Of a DNA stretch of 64,000 bases, positions 50,252-58,183 are shown in pieces. The stretch's first letter is position 1. The number at the start of each line of letters is the position of its first letter. The translations under genes and the position numbers were made by a program. Origin of the DNA: Clostridia bacterium (GTDB lineage Bacteria > Bacillota > Clostridia > Oscillospirales > CAG-272); the NCBI GenBank assembly GCA_017472255.1, contig JAFUQU010000037.1, positions 124,001 through 188,000 on the forward strand, given 5' to 3'. The notes beneath the pieces are model-generated. The model did not search any database. It saw nothing but the letters and a program-made list of their open reading frames with translations, and was not told the DNA's origin.

Positions 50252-51382
50252 TCAGAAATCGATGATATCGCTGCCGGACAGCGCCGCCAGACCGTAGCGA
50301 AGCGCCAGCGCGGCCTTTTCGCGTTCCGACTCGTCCCCGCTGTCAAGCAATTCTGCCAGCGAACGGTAGAATGCGCCGCGGATCGTGGGATCCTCCTGAA
50401 GGTGCGCGCAGTCGTAAAGGGGAAGGGTGGCGTCCACGGTTTCCAGCAGGAAAATGCCCGGGAACTGCGAGGCGAGAAAATCGGGCGCAATGCGCAGATC
50501 GCTGACCACACTGCCGGTGAGCCTGACGCGCAGGGCCGTGTCATCGCCGTAATGCTTGTCGGCGATCATCGCCTGAATGCGGTCGATCACGTCTGCGTTG
50601 GTGGCCGCGCCGGTGATGTCCAGCGTCTCGATCTCGTAGCGCCGCTTGGAGAAGCGGTTAAATTTTGCGCCGAGCTGGAGCTGTCCGTCCGTCTTGTCGG
50701 CGGCGCCCAGTATGGCGCCCTTCGGACCCAACTCGTCAAAGCCCCGGCCCTCCAGACAGCCGCTGTAGGCGCAGTAACCCTTGTCCAGTGTGCGCAGACC
50801 GCTGAATGTGTGAATATGCCCCAGCGCCGCGTAGTCGAAGCCGCAGGCGGACAGCGTGTCCGACGGAATGGGGGCGTATTTCGACACCGCCGCGTCCAGA
50901 TCGCCATGAGCAACCAGCAGATTGATGCGGTCGGGATTCTCCACCCGGAACGCTTCCAGCGGACAGTCCTCCAGTGTATCCGACGTGAAGGCGTAGCCGT
51001 AGACGGTGGTGTTCAGCTCGGGAAAGTCGAAGCAGGACAAATCGGGCGAGTCAAAGATATAGACGTTATCGGGAAATTCGGTGCGGCGGTAATAGCTCTG
51101 GAAGGTGTAGGGATCGTGGTTGCCGGGGGCGATGATGACCTTGCAGTCGGGGAGAGCGGCGAACTCCCGGCAGAGGAGCGCGATGGTCTCCTTTGTCGCG
51201 TAGGCGCTGTCGAACAGGTCTCCGGCGATGAGCAGGAAGTCCACCTTGCTCATCCGGGCGGTCATGGTTAGCGACGTGAATGCGCCCCGCAGCTCGTTGC
51301 GGCGAACCTCCGCCGTTTTGATATCAAGTGCTGTCAGCGGACTGTCCAGATGCAGATCCGCGCAGTGCAGGAATTTTATCAT
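50252..51382 (-). CDS. YhaO/SbcD-like metallophosphoesterase
   Basis: The 376-residue protein has the calcineurin-like nuclease core: LHCADLHLDSPL, LLIAGDLFDSA, IAPGNHDPYTF, LVAHGD and ALGHIHTF carry the metal ligands. The C-terminal capping region (about 250-370) is as in YhaO and Mre11-type nucleases. It is expected to cut DNA together with the ATPase encoded 8 bp downstream. The consensus promoter is upstream. Confidence 0.92.
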   Translation of the reverse strand: MIKFLHCADLHLDSPLTALDIKTAEVRRNELRGAFTSLTMTARMSKVDFLLIAGDLFDSAYATKETIALLCREFAALPDCKVIIAPGNHDPYTFQSYYRRTEFPDNVYIFDSPDLSCFDFPELNTTVYGYAFTSDTLEDCPLEAFRVENPDRINLLVAHGDLDAAVSKYAPIPSDTLSACGFDYAALGHIHTFSGLRTLDKGYCAYSGCLEGRGFDELGPKGAILGAADKTDGQLQLGAKFNRFSKRRYEIETLDITGAATNADVIDRIQAMIADKHYGDDTALRVRLTGSVVSDLRIAPDFLASQFPGIFLLETVDATLPLYDCAHLQEDPTIRGAFYRSLAELLDSGDESEREKAALALRYGLAALSGSDIIDF

Positions 51383-51414
51383 GGTTATGCTCCATTATCA
51401 GATTCATTACATAT

Positions 51415-51443
51415 ATTATACATGATTCGACCGCCGATTGCAA
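51415..51443 (-). promoter_or_regulatory. Promoter of the yhaO-yhaN-like operon
   Basis: Minus-strand TTGCAA (51443-51438), 17-bp spacer, TATAAT (51420-51415). Confidence 0.75.
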
Positions 51444-51543
51444 GCCATTCGCGATATTTTCGGCGAAATTCGCGGTGTGTATAAAAATGCCCCGGACGGA
51501 CAATCCTAAGATATGTGAATTCTGTTGTTTTCAGGAGCTGCAT

Positions 51544-51954
51544 ATGAGAAAACTGAGTGAATATTCGGCGGTCTATTCCATCGGCGCGGCTGGTTACAGT
51601 CTGCTTGAAATTCTTTGGCGGGGGTTTACGCACTGGACGATGGCGCTGACGGGAGGGCTTTGCTTTCTGCTGATCTACATCACCGACAATGCCCATGAGG
51701 ACGCGCCCCTTTGGAAAAAGTGTCTGGCGGGGAGCTTAATTATTACTTTTTTTGAATTGCTGGTGGGCATCATTGTCAATATAATCCTGCACTGGGATGT
51801 GTGGGACTATTCGTCGATGAAGTTCAATCTGTGGGGACAGATCTGCCCGCTCTATTCCGCGCTGTGGTATCTGTTGTGTATGCCGGCGGCATGGCTGTGC
51901 AGGCGGCTCAAGCGGCTGCTCGGCGGGACGACGGCGATTCAATACGGAAAGTAA
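51544..51954 (+). CDS. PF06541-type membrane protein (putative ABC transporter permease type)
   Basis: The 136-residue protein has four hydrophobic segments (about 10-25, 33-47, 62-82 and 98-118). It has the motif HWDVWDYSSMKFNLWGQICPLYSALWYLL, typical of small proteins annotated as putative ABC transporter permease (PF06541). Despite that name no ATPase partner is adjacent and the function is unknown. AGGAG lies 7 nt before the ATG at 51544; the longer frame from 51328 runs into the yhaO-like gene region. A terminator follows. Confidence 0.75.
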   Translation: MRKLSEYSAVYSIGAAGYSLLEILWRGFTHWTMALTGGLCFLLIYITDNAHEDAPLWKKCLAGSLIITFFELLVGIIVNIILHWDVWDYSSMKFNLWGQICPLYSALWYLLCMPAAWLCRRLKRLLGGTTAIQYGK

Positions 51955-51958
51955 ATAT

Positions 51959-51988
51959 GGGGCTGCTGCACCTTCGTGCAGCAGCCCC
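51959..51988. terminator. Bidirectional terminator, copy 1 of a repeated hairpin
   Basis: GGGGCTGCTGCAC and GTGCAGCAGCCCC flank CTTC. Nearly the same stem occurs at 62242-62272. It ends the MutS-like operon from the other side. Confidence 0.8.
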
Positions 51989-51993
51989 ATACG

Positions 51994-53454
51994 TTATTCA
52001 ACCACCTTCATATGATATCCCGGCTCGGTCTGCATATGCAGCGCGTCCCCGCCAAACATGGGAAGCAGCTCCCGCAGATGGGAGACTAAAATAAAGCTGA
52101 CGCCCCGCCGCTCCAGATAGCGCAGAATCGGGTACAGCCCCGCCGCGCCCTCCGCATAGGCGGTGGTCTGGAAGATTTCGTTTGCCAGCAGCAGGGAGTC
52201 GGGCTGAACCTCGTTCAGCAGTCCCGCCAGCTCCCGCACCTCCTGCTCGAAGCGTCCGGCATCATTTCCAGCGGCAAATTCCTTCTCCGCCGCCGCGTAA
52301 CGGGTGTGGACGGCGGTTTTGATCGACATCACCGCACCCTCTGCCGCCGGAATGGGCAGTCCGCCTTGAAAGAGCAGCTGTGCGCATCCCGCCGCGCGCA
52401 TATACACGGTTTTGCCGCTGTCATTTTCGCCGGTGATAATCACGCCCGCCCGTCCCGCAAGGCGCAGGGCGTTGGGAACCACCGCGTCCACGGTGGGATA
52501 TTGGACGCAGAGCAGCAGATCATACAGCACCGGAACGTCGGTGGTCTCGCCTGCCGACGGCGTAGTCAGCGGTACCCGCTTTTTCTTCATCTCATGCACG
52601 TAGGCGGCTGCCGATTCGTAGAAATACAGCTCTCTGACCAGCGGCGTGAATTCGTCGAATATCGCCCGGATCATGCCGTCCAACAGGTCGGCGGTACGCA
52701 GCAGAGCCGCCGAAAACAGGCTGTTGCGCAGTTGTCCGAAGGGATCGTCTGCCTTCACTTCACGCCCGTTTGTCTGGGGAGGCGCCGCTTTGGTGAAGAA
52801 TCGCGCCAGCGACGGACGCTTTTCCGGGACAGAAGTTGTTCGACCGGACAAACCGGTCAGCTCCCACACGCCAATCTGTCCGTCCGGGTTCACGGACAGG
52901 CGGACGGACGCGGCTGTTTCGTTGTCGAAGGCGGCGAGCTGTCCGCAGAGTGAGCGCATTTCCCCGGCCATATCGCCGGACAGCTCGGCTGCGCGCTTCT
53001 TTAACGCTGTCAGCCGTTCGGAGCGCGCCGTGTACATACCGATGACCAGCGCAATCTGGGACAGAATGTGCAGCAGCTTTTCCATGGTCAGCGCGTAGAG
53101 CACCAGAATCACCCTTGCCGATGCCAGCGCCGCGTCGCTGTCCACGCTGCGGGAGGATGTATAGGCGCGGGAACGTTCTCGCTGGGCGGTATCGGAAAGC
53201 TCAGTCAGATTGTTCAGCTCGGTGCGCAGAGAGGGAAGTAGATTGGGGGATGCCAGAAAATCGTGCAGCACTTCCGAGCGCATGGCGATTTCCTCCGGAT
53301 CGGTGGAGGGATTGGTTAGCATCGCAAGAAAGACCTTCCGGCGCGCGGTATCCGGGCAAAGTCCGGCGAAGGCGGTGTCCAGCAGCAGATCGGCAGTCAG
53401 CCGATCGTCGGCGTGGGGGATGGAACGTCCATCCTTATAAAGCAGGCTTTGCAT
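51994..53454 (-). CDS. MutS-like ATPase B (domain III/V only)
   Basis: The 486-residue protein has a helical lever-like region (about 50-300) and a C-terminal MutS-type ATPase domain. The ATPase shows Walker A TGENDSGKT (about 338-346), ANEIFQTTAYAEG in place of the usual D-E-x-G-R-G-T block, and FILVSHLRELL matching the MutS A-T-H-Y region. The mismatch-reading N-terminal domain and a connector domain are missing, as is any Smr nuclease domain. The Walker B aspartate is Asn. It overlaps the upstream MutS-like gene by 20 nt and probably forms a heterodimer with it. GGAGG precedes the ATG at 53454. The substrate is unknown. Confidence 0.8.
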   Translation of the reverse strand: MQSLLYKDGRSIPHADDRLTADLLLDTAFAGLCPDTARRKVFLAMLTNPSTDPEEIAMRSEVLHDFLASPNLLPSLRTELNNLTELSDTAQRERSRAYTSSRSVDSDAALASARVILVLYALTMEKLLHILSQIALVIGMYTARSERLTALKKRAAELSGDMAGEMRSLCGQLAAFDNETAASVRLSVNPDGQIGVWELTGLSGRTTSVPEKRPSLARFFTKAAPPQTNGREVKADDPFGQLRNSLFSAALLRTADLLDGMIRAIFDEFTPLVRELYFYESAAAYVHEMKKKRVPLTTPSAGETTDVPVLYDLLLCVQYPTVDAVVPNALRLAGRAGVIITGENDSGKTVYMRAAGCAQLLFQGGLPIPAAEGAVMSIKTAVHTRYAAAEKEFAAGNDAGRFEQEVRELAGLLNEVQPDSLLLANEIFQTTAYAEGAAGLYPILRYLERRGVSFILVSHLRELLPMFGGDALHMQTEPGYHMKVVE

Positions 53455-54910
53455 ACTCGTCCTCCTCCCTTTGCCGCAGCGACGCGGCATCCAGCTTATA
53501 TTTGCGCAGAATGTCCGCCGCGTAGGAGCTGCCGCCGCCCTTTGCGCGCCGAATGCGGAAGGTACGGTTTGCCGTATCGGTCTCGTCCATGACCGTGGTC
53601 AGCATGACAAAATCCCCGTCCGCTACCTCATGGAAGTGCGTCACCCACAGGGAATACGCGCCGCTCTCCCGCACCCGGGACGCTGTTTCCAGCGTCATAC
53701 GCGCGCCCTTGATGTCGTCGGTGCCCGAATAGGTTTCGTTGAAGAAAATGAAGCTGTCGGCTGTACAGCTTTGCAGCAGTGAATCCACCCGCGCGGCTTC
53801 CTCCACCAGCCGTCCGCTTCCGGTGAAGCTCTCATCCGCGGGAAAGTGCGTGCAGATATAATCGAAGGGGTAGCAGCACATCTCGGCAGCGAAGACCGGA
53901 CAGCCGCATAATGCAAGCAGCAGATTGGCGGCGGCACAGCGCAGATAGGTGGTCTTGCCGCCGCCGTTGGCGCCTGTCAGGAAGCAGACTGGGGCGTCGG
54001 CGTCAAAGTCAATATCGTTGGCCACCACGGCGCAGTTCTTCACAAGCAGTGTAAAATCGTAAGCATCCCGGGCGGAAAAGCGTTTCTCCCCGACGATGGA
54101 TGGATAGCAGACGGCGAAGCCCTGCTTCCTTCCCCGGGAAATTAAATCGGTGATCGACAAATAAAATTCAATCTCCCCACGCAGATCGGTCAGACTGCGG
54201 TCGATGTGGGGCGTGCAGTCCAGACTACACTGGCGAAGGGACGCAAACTCGGCGCTGTACAGCTTGGCCAGCGCTTCGGACAGGGCGGGGAGGATGCGGA
54301 TTTCCCTGCTCGATTTCTTCTTGCAGGGAAGCTCCATCGCTTCGGCATAGGCTTCAATTTTTGCCGTGAGACTGTCCGGATTCATGGTGCGGCAAATGAA
54401 AACGCCACCGCCCTCCATACGCATGGACAGTGTGGAGAGCGTTTCCTCCGCCGATTGGCTGTCGGCCAGCGCCCGGCGGATCAGCGCGTTTTCTTCGGAA
54501 AGCGCTTCCATGCGTTGGTACAGCGCTTCCAGAAAAGGGGATTCTCCGTTCTGCTGTGCCAATGCCTGACCGCAGCGGCTTACGCCAATCTGCGCTTCGC
54601 AGAGACGGCGAAGCAGGAAGATTTCCTCCAGCTCAGAGCGCTTGACATCATTTTTGGCGGCGTTCCAGGCGTCGGACGCCTGAGAAAAACGGGTCAGCGA
54701 ATCGGCGAAGGTATGTACGGCCGTCAGAAAATCAGTATCCTCCAGCCGCCGGAAAATGTCCTGCCGGGCGGCAATTTCATCGGTGGTGCAGAGACGGGAG
54801 AGCAGCGTAATTGTTCGTTCGGGGAGCAGCTTGTGGAGATTCAGGTCGGCGGCGAGGCTGGCGGGCAGCTCCCGTCTGCCGCCTGTCAGCCATAACAGGG
54901 ATTGCTTCAT
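53435..54910 (-). CDS. MutS-like ATPase A (domain III/V only)
   Basis: The 491-residue protein has a helical N-terminal half and a MutS-type ATPase domain. Walker A is TGANGGGKTTYLR (about 312-324). FIFFNETYSGTDDIKGAR sits where D-E-x-x-x-G-T is usual, so the aspartate is again Asn. SLWVTHFHEVADGD matches the T-H-Y-H-E-L region. It lacks the mismatch-binding domain. It is clearly related to, but diverged from, the next gene. The ATG overlaps the stop of the upstream regulator (ATGA), and the 3' end overlaps MutS-like B by 20 nt. The three genes are therefore tightly coupled. Confidence 0.82.
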   Translation of the reverse strand: MKQSLLWLTGGRRELPASLAADLNLHKLLPERTITLLSRLCTTDEIAARQDIFRRLEDTDFLTAVHTFADSLTRFSQASDAWNAAKNDVKRSELEEIFLLRRLCEAQIGVSRCGQALAQQNGESPFLEALYQRMEALSEENALIRRALADSQSAEETLSTLSMRMEGGGVFICRTMNPDSLTAKIEAYAEAMELPCKKKSSREIRILPALSEALAKLYSAEFASLRQCSLDCTPHIDRSLTDLRGEIEFYLSITDLISRGRKQGFAVCYPSIVGEKRFSARDAYDFTLLVKNCAVVANDIDFDADAPVCFLTGANGGGKTTYLRCAAANLLLALCGCPVFAAEMCCYPFDYICTHFPADESFTGSGRLVEEAARVDSLLQSCTADSFIFFNETYSGTDDIKGARMTLETASRVRESGAYSLWVTHFHEVADGDFVMLTTVMDETDTANRTFRIRRAKGGGSSYAADILRKYKLDAASLRQREEDEYAKPAL

Positions 54911-56103
54911 CGTTCCTCCAGAATTTCGCTGCCGCGGATGACACAGCCCCCCGGCTTCAATGTGCGCATATAGACATTGGTGCAGCCAAGGCGGTCGGCG
55001 GTGTTGTCTACGATCAGGTCGAAGACACCGTCCATCAGATGCGGACGGGCGATGTCATCCTGCGCAAAGAGAATCTGCCCGTAATTGCGGGAGCGGATGG
55101 ATTCCTCCGCCGTGTGCAGACGGTTGGCATCGCTGTCCAGCACCACTACCTCAATGTCCTGATAGTTACAGCCATAGACCAGATTCATCACCGCGTCGAT
55201 ATCGGCACAGCCAAGCAGCAGGATAATCAGCTTTTCGCCGAATTTCCGCAGCATAAAATCGGGGTTCAGCGGCGTGATATCCAACGTCAGCGGAGCGGAG
55301 GCTTCGCATAATGTTACCGTGTAGCCCGACAGCGGCGGCAGGCATCCGCATTTGCAGCGGCGGGGATAGTAATGGAGCAGCGGCTGTCCGCAGGACGGGC
55401 AGGTGAGGTGCTTGATTACGCCGCGCTTCGCCATGCGATAACGGTTGTAGTTGTTGCGGCGCATGATGTACAGTGCTTCCGCTTCCAGTGCGCCGTAGAT
55501 GACGGCGGACTCAATCTGCGAGTTGGAATAGCTGTCCAACAGCTCCAGATAGTGATAATTCAGCTCGCCGTCCATAATCTTCTGGAAGATGGTTTCGGCG
55601 GCGTAGGGTCCCAGCATCGGCAGGAGGTGCTCCAGCAGGTTTACGTCCATCTCCGCCAGCGAATCGAAGGTAGCGGCCTTCATCAACTTTTGCGTGTCGC
55701 TGTCGTTCATATATTCTGCCAGCGACAGCACATGGGACATATCCAGTCCCTGTTTTGACAGGCTCTCGGACAGCCGCTGCAATACGCTGGGACGCAGCCA
55801 TGGCGCCAGATTCACCACGTCCGAGGCGTCCTTCGGCTGAACATCCCGCCCCGCCGCCAGACCGTTGATGATTTCTGCCTCGCCGTCGGTGGGATCGGCG
55901 GAGTTGACCAGCAGCTCCAATGAGACGCCGAAGGTTGACGCTATCTCCCGAAGCACGGAGATGTCCGGGAAGCTGTCGCCGCACTCATAACGGGAAACTG
56001 CCTGTCGGGTCAGACCGAGGCGGTCGGCTAGCTCGGACTGGGTCATATCGGCAGACTTGCGCAGACGTGCCACGAAGGTGCCGAATTTGGTGGTATCAAA
56101 CAT
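54907..56103 (-). CDS. XRE HTH - zinc ribbon - Rossmann (methyltransferase-like) fusion protein
   Basis: The 398-residue protein starts with an XRE HTH (about 8-65; MTQSELADRLGLTRQAVSRYECGDSFPDISVLREIASTFGVSLE). A helical middle follows (about 80-225). A zinc-ribbon-like element is at about 234-254 (CPSCGQ...CKCGC). The C-terminal region (about 285-398) looks like a class I methyltransferase fold (LIILLLGCADIDAVMNLVYG, VVVLDSDANRL, GVFDLIVDNTADRLG, LKPGGCVIRGS). Whether it binds AdoMet is unclear: GCADIDA replaces a glycine-rich loop. The ATG at 56103 has AAAGGAT 9 nt upstream. It heads the operon with the two MutS-like genes. Confidence 0.82.
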   Translation of the reverse strand: MFDTTKFGTFVARLRKSADMTQSELADRLGLTRQAVSRYECGDSFPDISVLREIASTFGVSLELLVNSADPTDGEAEIINGLAAGRDVQPKDASDVVNLAPWLRPSVLQRLSESLSKQGLDMSHVLSLAEYMNDSDTQKLMKAATFDSLAEMDVNLLEHLLPMLGPYAAETIFQKIMDGELNYHYLELLDSYSNSQIESAVIYGALEAEALYIMRRNNYNRYRMAKRGVIKHLTCPSCGQPLLHYYPRRCKCGCLPPLSGYTVTLCEASAPLTLDITPLNPDFMLRKFGEKLIILLLGCADIDAVMNLVYGCNYQDIEVVVLDSDANRLHTAEESIRSRNYGQILFAQDDIARPHLMDGVFDLIVDNTADRLGCTNVYMRTLKPGGCVIRGSEILEER

Positions 56104-56136
56104 GGGAGAGCCATCCTTTCGTTGTGTGTTGCTTTT

Positions 56137-56165
56137 ATTATACCATACCGTCCGACAAATAGCAA
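56137..56165 (-). promoter_or_regulatory. Promoter of the HTH/MutS-like operon
   Basis: Minus-strand TTGCTA (56165-56160), 17-bp spacer, TATAAT (56142-56137). GCAAT-GATTG-ATTGC (56166-56180) beside it is a possible operator for the HTH protein. Confidence 0.7.
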
Positions 56166-56189
56166 GCAATGATTGATTGCGCCGCCCCC

Positions 56190-56218
56190 TTGACAACAAT
56201 GTAAAGAGGGTGTATAAT
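56190..56218 (+). promoter_or_regulatory. Promoter of the first TIM-barrel isomerase gene
   Basis: TTGACA (56190-56195), 17-bp spacer, TATAAT (56213-56218). Confidence 0.85.
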
Positions 56219-56254
56219 ATAGGTAAAAAATCGCAAAACAAAGGAGTTTGTGTT

Positions 56255-57166
56255 ATGGAACGTAAAGTCAGCATTTCCATCGGTAAATTGCAGAATGCTT
56301 ACGGCGATCTGCGCGCCATCGAAATTGCCGCAGAAATCGGCGCGGACGCGGTCGATTTTGATACCTGCGCCGGGCGCTGGGACTATACCAGAGAGGATTC
56401 GGTTTACGCAAAGAGCGACGACGAAATCATCAGCTATTTCGCCGCCATCAAAAAGCGTGCGGATGAGCTGGGCATTGAAATCGGTCAGACTCACGGACGC
56501 ATCAGCGGCTATACGGATAACGAGGAGAAGAATGCCATTGTTGTCGAAAACGCCCGCCGCGATTTTCTGGCGGCGAAGACGCTGGGCGCTCCGGTCACGA
56601 TCATCCACAGCGTTTCCACCTGCGGCATGGGGCCTGACACCGATCCCGCGTTAATGCGCAAGCTGAACTTTGAGATGTTCACCCGTATGCTGGTTCATGC
56701 CAAGACCTACGGCGTGAAGATTGCCTCCGAAACCTTCGGCGACGCGCCAAACTACGGTTGTGTGGATTTTTTCGGCGATATCCGCGAGTTTATCATGTCC
56801 TACAATAAGGTCTGCGCTGTGGGGGACAATGCGGACTATTTCGCCCTCTGTGCCGATACCGGACATTCCAACAAGGCCACCCGCTTTGGAAATCCCTCCC
56901 CCGCCGATACCATCCGTATGCTGGGCAGCAATGTTACCGCGCTGCATCTGAACGACAACGACACCCTGACCGATCAGCACAAGATTCCCATGACCGGCTG
57001 CATCGACTGGAACGATGTGTTCAACGCGCTGGACGAAATCGGCTACAGCGGAAACTACAATATGGAGCTGAATCTGGCGCACTTCGGCAAGGGCTTCCTT
57101 GTGGAGACCGCTGCCTTCGCCATCAAGGTGATGCGAAACTTCCTTAAGAATCGCTACGGCGAGTAA
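56255..57166 (+). CDS. Sugar phosphate isomerase/epimerase-like TIM-barrel protein
   Basis: The 303-residue protein fits the xylose-isomerase-like (AP2Ec) TIM barrel. KVSISIGKLQNAYGDLRAIEIAAEIGADAVDFDT begins it. TIIHSVSTCG, FALCADTGHSNKATRFGNP, TALHLNDND and YNMELNLAHFG carry the metal-ligand His/Asp/Glu positions. Members epimerise or isomerise sugars or cut inositol derivatives. The ATG at 56255 has AAAGGAG 8 nt upstream; the longer frame to 56177 contains the promoter. Its terminator is shared with the convergent AraC gene. Confidence 0.9.
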   Translation: MERKVSISIGKLQNAYGDLRAIEIAAEIGADAVDFDTCAGRWDYTREDSVYAKSDDEIISYFAAIKKRADELGIEIGQTHGRISGYTDNEEKNAIVVENARRDFLAAKTLGAPVTIIHSVSTCGMGPDTDPALMRKLNFEMFTRMLVHAKTYGVKIASETFGDAPNYGCVDFFGDIREFIMSYNKVCAVGDNADYFALCADTGHSNKATRFGNPSPADTIRMLGSNVTALHLNDNDTLTDQHKIPMTGCIDWNDVFNALDEIGYSGNYNMELNLAHFGKGFLVETAAFAIKVMRNFLKNRYGE

Positions 57167-57181
57167 GAATATCGATATGAC

Positions 57182-57223
57182 AAAAGCAAGCCCTGACCGG
57201 GACAATCCGGCGGGGCTTGCTTT
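57182..57223. terminator. Bidirectional intrinsic terminator
   Basis: AAAAGCAAGCCC and GGGGCTTGCTTT pair, with an inner CCGG/CCGG stem. It overlaps the stop region of the AraC gene. Confidence 0.8.
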
Positions 57224-58055
57224 ATTTGGATTCTCCCCGCCTGTCCCGCTTGATCTCGGAGGGTGTGCAGCTGTAGCGGTCGCGGAAGGCGCGGAGCATA
57301 CTGCGCATACTCTGGAAGCCCGAGCGTTCGGCGATTTCCTCCAGTTTCAGTTCGGGATGGGCGTTGAGCAGGCGGTTCACCTCCATCGTGCGCAGGGAGG
57401 TGATATAATCATTGATGCTGATGTGCATGACCTGACGGAAATAGGTGGAAAGCTGCTGGGAATTGCAATAGAGCGCGCGTGAAATGTCGGACAGCAGCAG
57501 CTTCCGGCGGAAGTTCTGCTGAATATAGCTTACCGCGTCGGCGATCAGATTGGTCATGCACTGCCGGGGCACAAGGGGGCAGCGGCGGATGACGATGCTT
57601 ACCAGCGATGCGCCCAGCAGACGGAGCTGCGTGTCCCGCTCTTCCAAAGTTGGATATAGTCCGTTGAAAATACCGTTCTGACAGTTAAGATCGTACATAA
57701 GGCGGAAGATGGACAGGAGCGATTGATTTTCGTCGTCCTTCAGCGAGGTTTCGGCGAAGGTCTGGTTGTCCAGCATGATATCCCATTCGGGCAGGGAGCT
57801 TCGGGGAATCTGAACGACATAGTTGATTCCTCTCACCCGCGATTTCATTGCGTGGACGGTGAAGCTGGAGATCATCGTCATGTATCCCTGCGGAATGACG
57901 CACGCCCTGTTGTCAATGACCGCGTCCATGACACCTTCGGCAACATAGATGAATTCCAGACAGTTGTGGAAATGCGGCGGGATGTTGATCAGCTTCTCTG
58001 TCCAGGCGCCGAGCTCCATGATGTTGTCCTGCTTAGCCTCATAATAGCTGTCCAT
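57222..58055 (-). CDS. AraC-family transcriptional regulator
   Basis: The 277-residue regulator has a cupin-like sensor (NIPPHFHNCLEFIYVAEGVMDAVI, about 24-90). The AraC HTH pair covers about 170-270, with LLLSDISRALYCNSQQLSTYFRQVMHISINDY and LKLEEIAERSGFQSMRSMLRAFRDRYSCTPSEI. It is divergent from the orphan SBP gene at 58184, with both promoters interleaved, so it very likely controls that gene and the TIM-barrel gene behind it. GAGGTGA precedes the ATG. Confidence 0.93.
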   Translation of the reverse strand: MDSYYEAKQDNIMELGAWTEKLINIPPHFHNCLEFIYVAEGVMDAVIDNRACVIPQGYMTMISSFTVHAMKSRVRGINYVVQIPRSSLPEWDIMLDNQTFAETSLKDDENQSLLSIFRLMYDLNCQNGIFNGLYPTLEERDTQLRLLGASLVSIVIRRCPLVPRQCMTNLIADAVSYIQQNFRRKLLLSDISRALYCNSQQLSTYFRQVMHISINDYITSLRTMEVNRLLNAHPELKLEEIAERSGFQSMRSMLRAFRDRYSCTPSEIKRDRRGESK

Positions 58056-58097
58056 CGTCTCACCTCTTTTTATTTTTTGTCCGATCGTTTTTACTTT

Positions 58098-58137
58098 TTG
58101 CTATTTGCATTATAGCATATTTATGATAAAATAGCAA
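58098..58137. promoter_or_regulatory. Overlapping divergent promoters with GCTAT/ATAGC sites
   Basis: The minus strand (AraC) has TTGCTA (58137-58132), 17 bp, TATAAT (58114-58109). The plus strand (SBP) has TTGCAT (58105-58110), 16 bp, TAAAAT (58127-58132). TTGCTAT (58098-58104), ATAGC (58112-58116) and ATAGCAA (58131-58137) form inverted half-sites, likely bound by the AraC protein. Confidence 0.65.
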
Positions 58138-58183
58138 GTGTAAATTTCACTTTGCGCACAAATTTATTAAGGAGGAATTTTCT

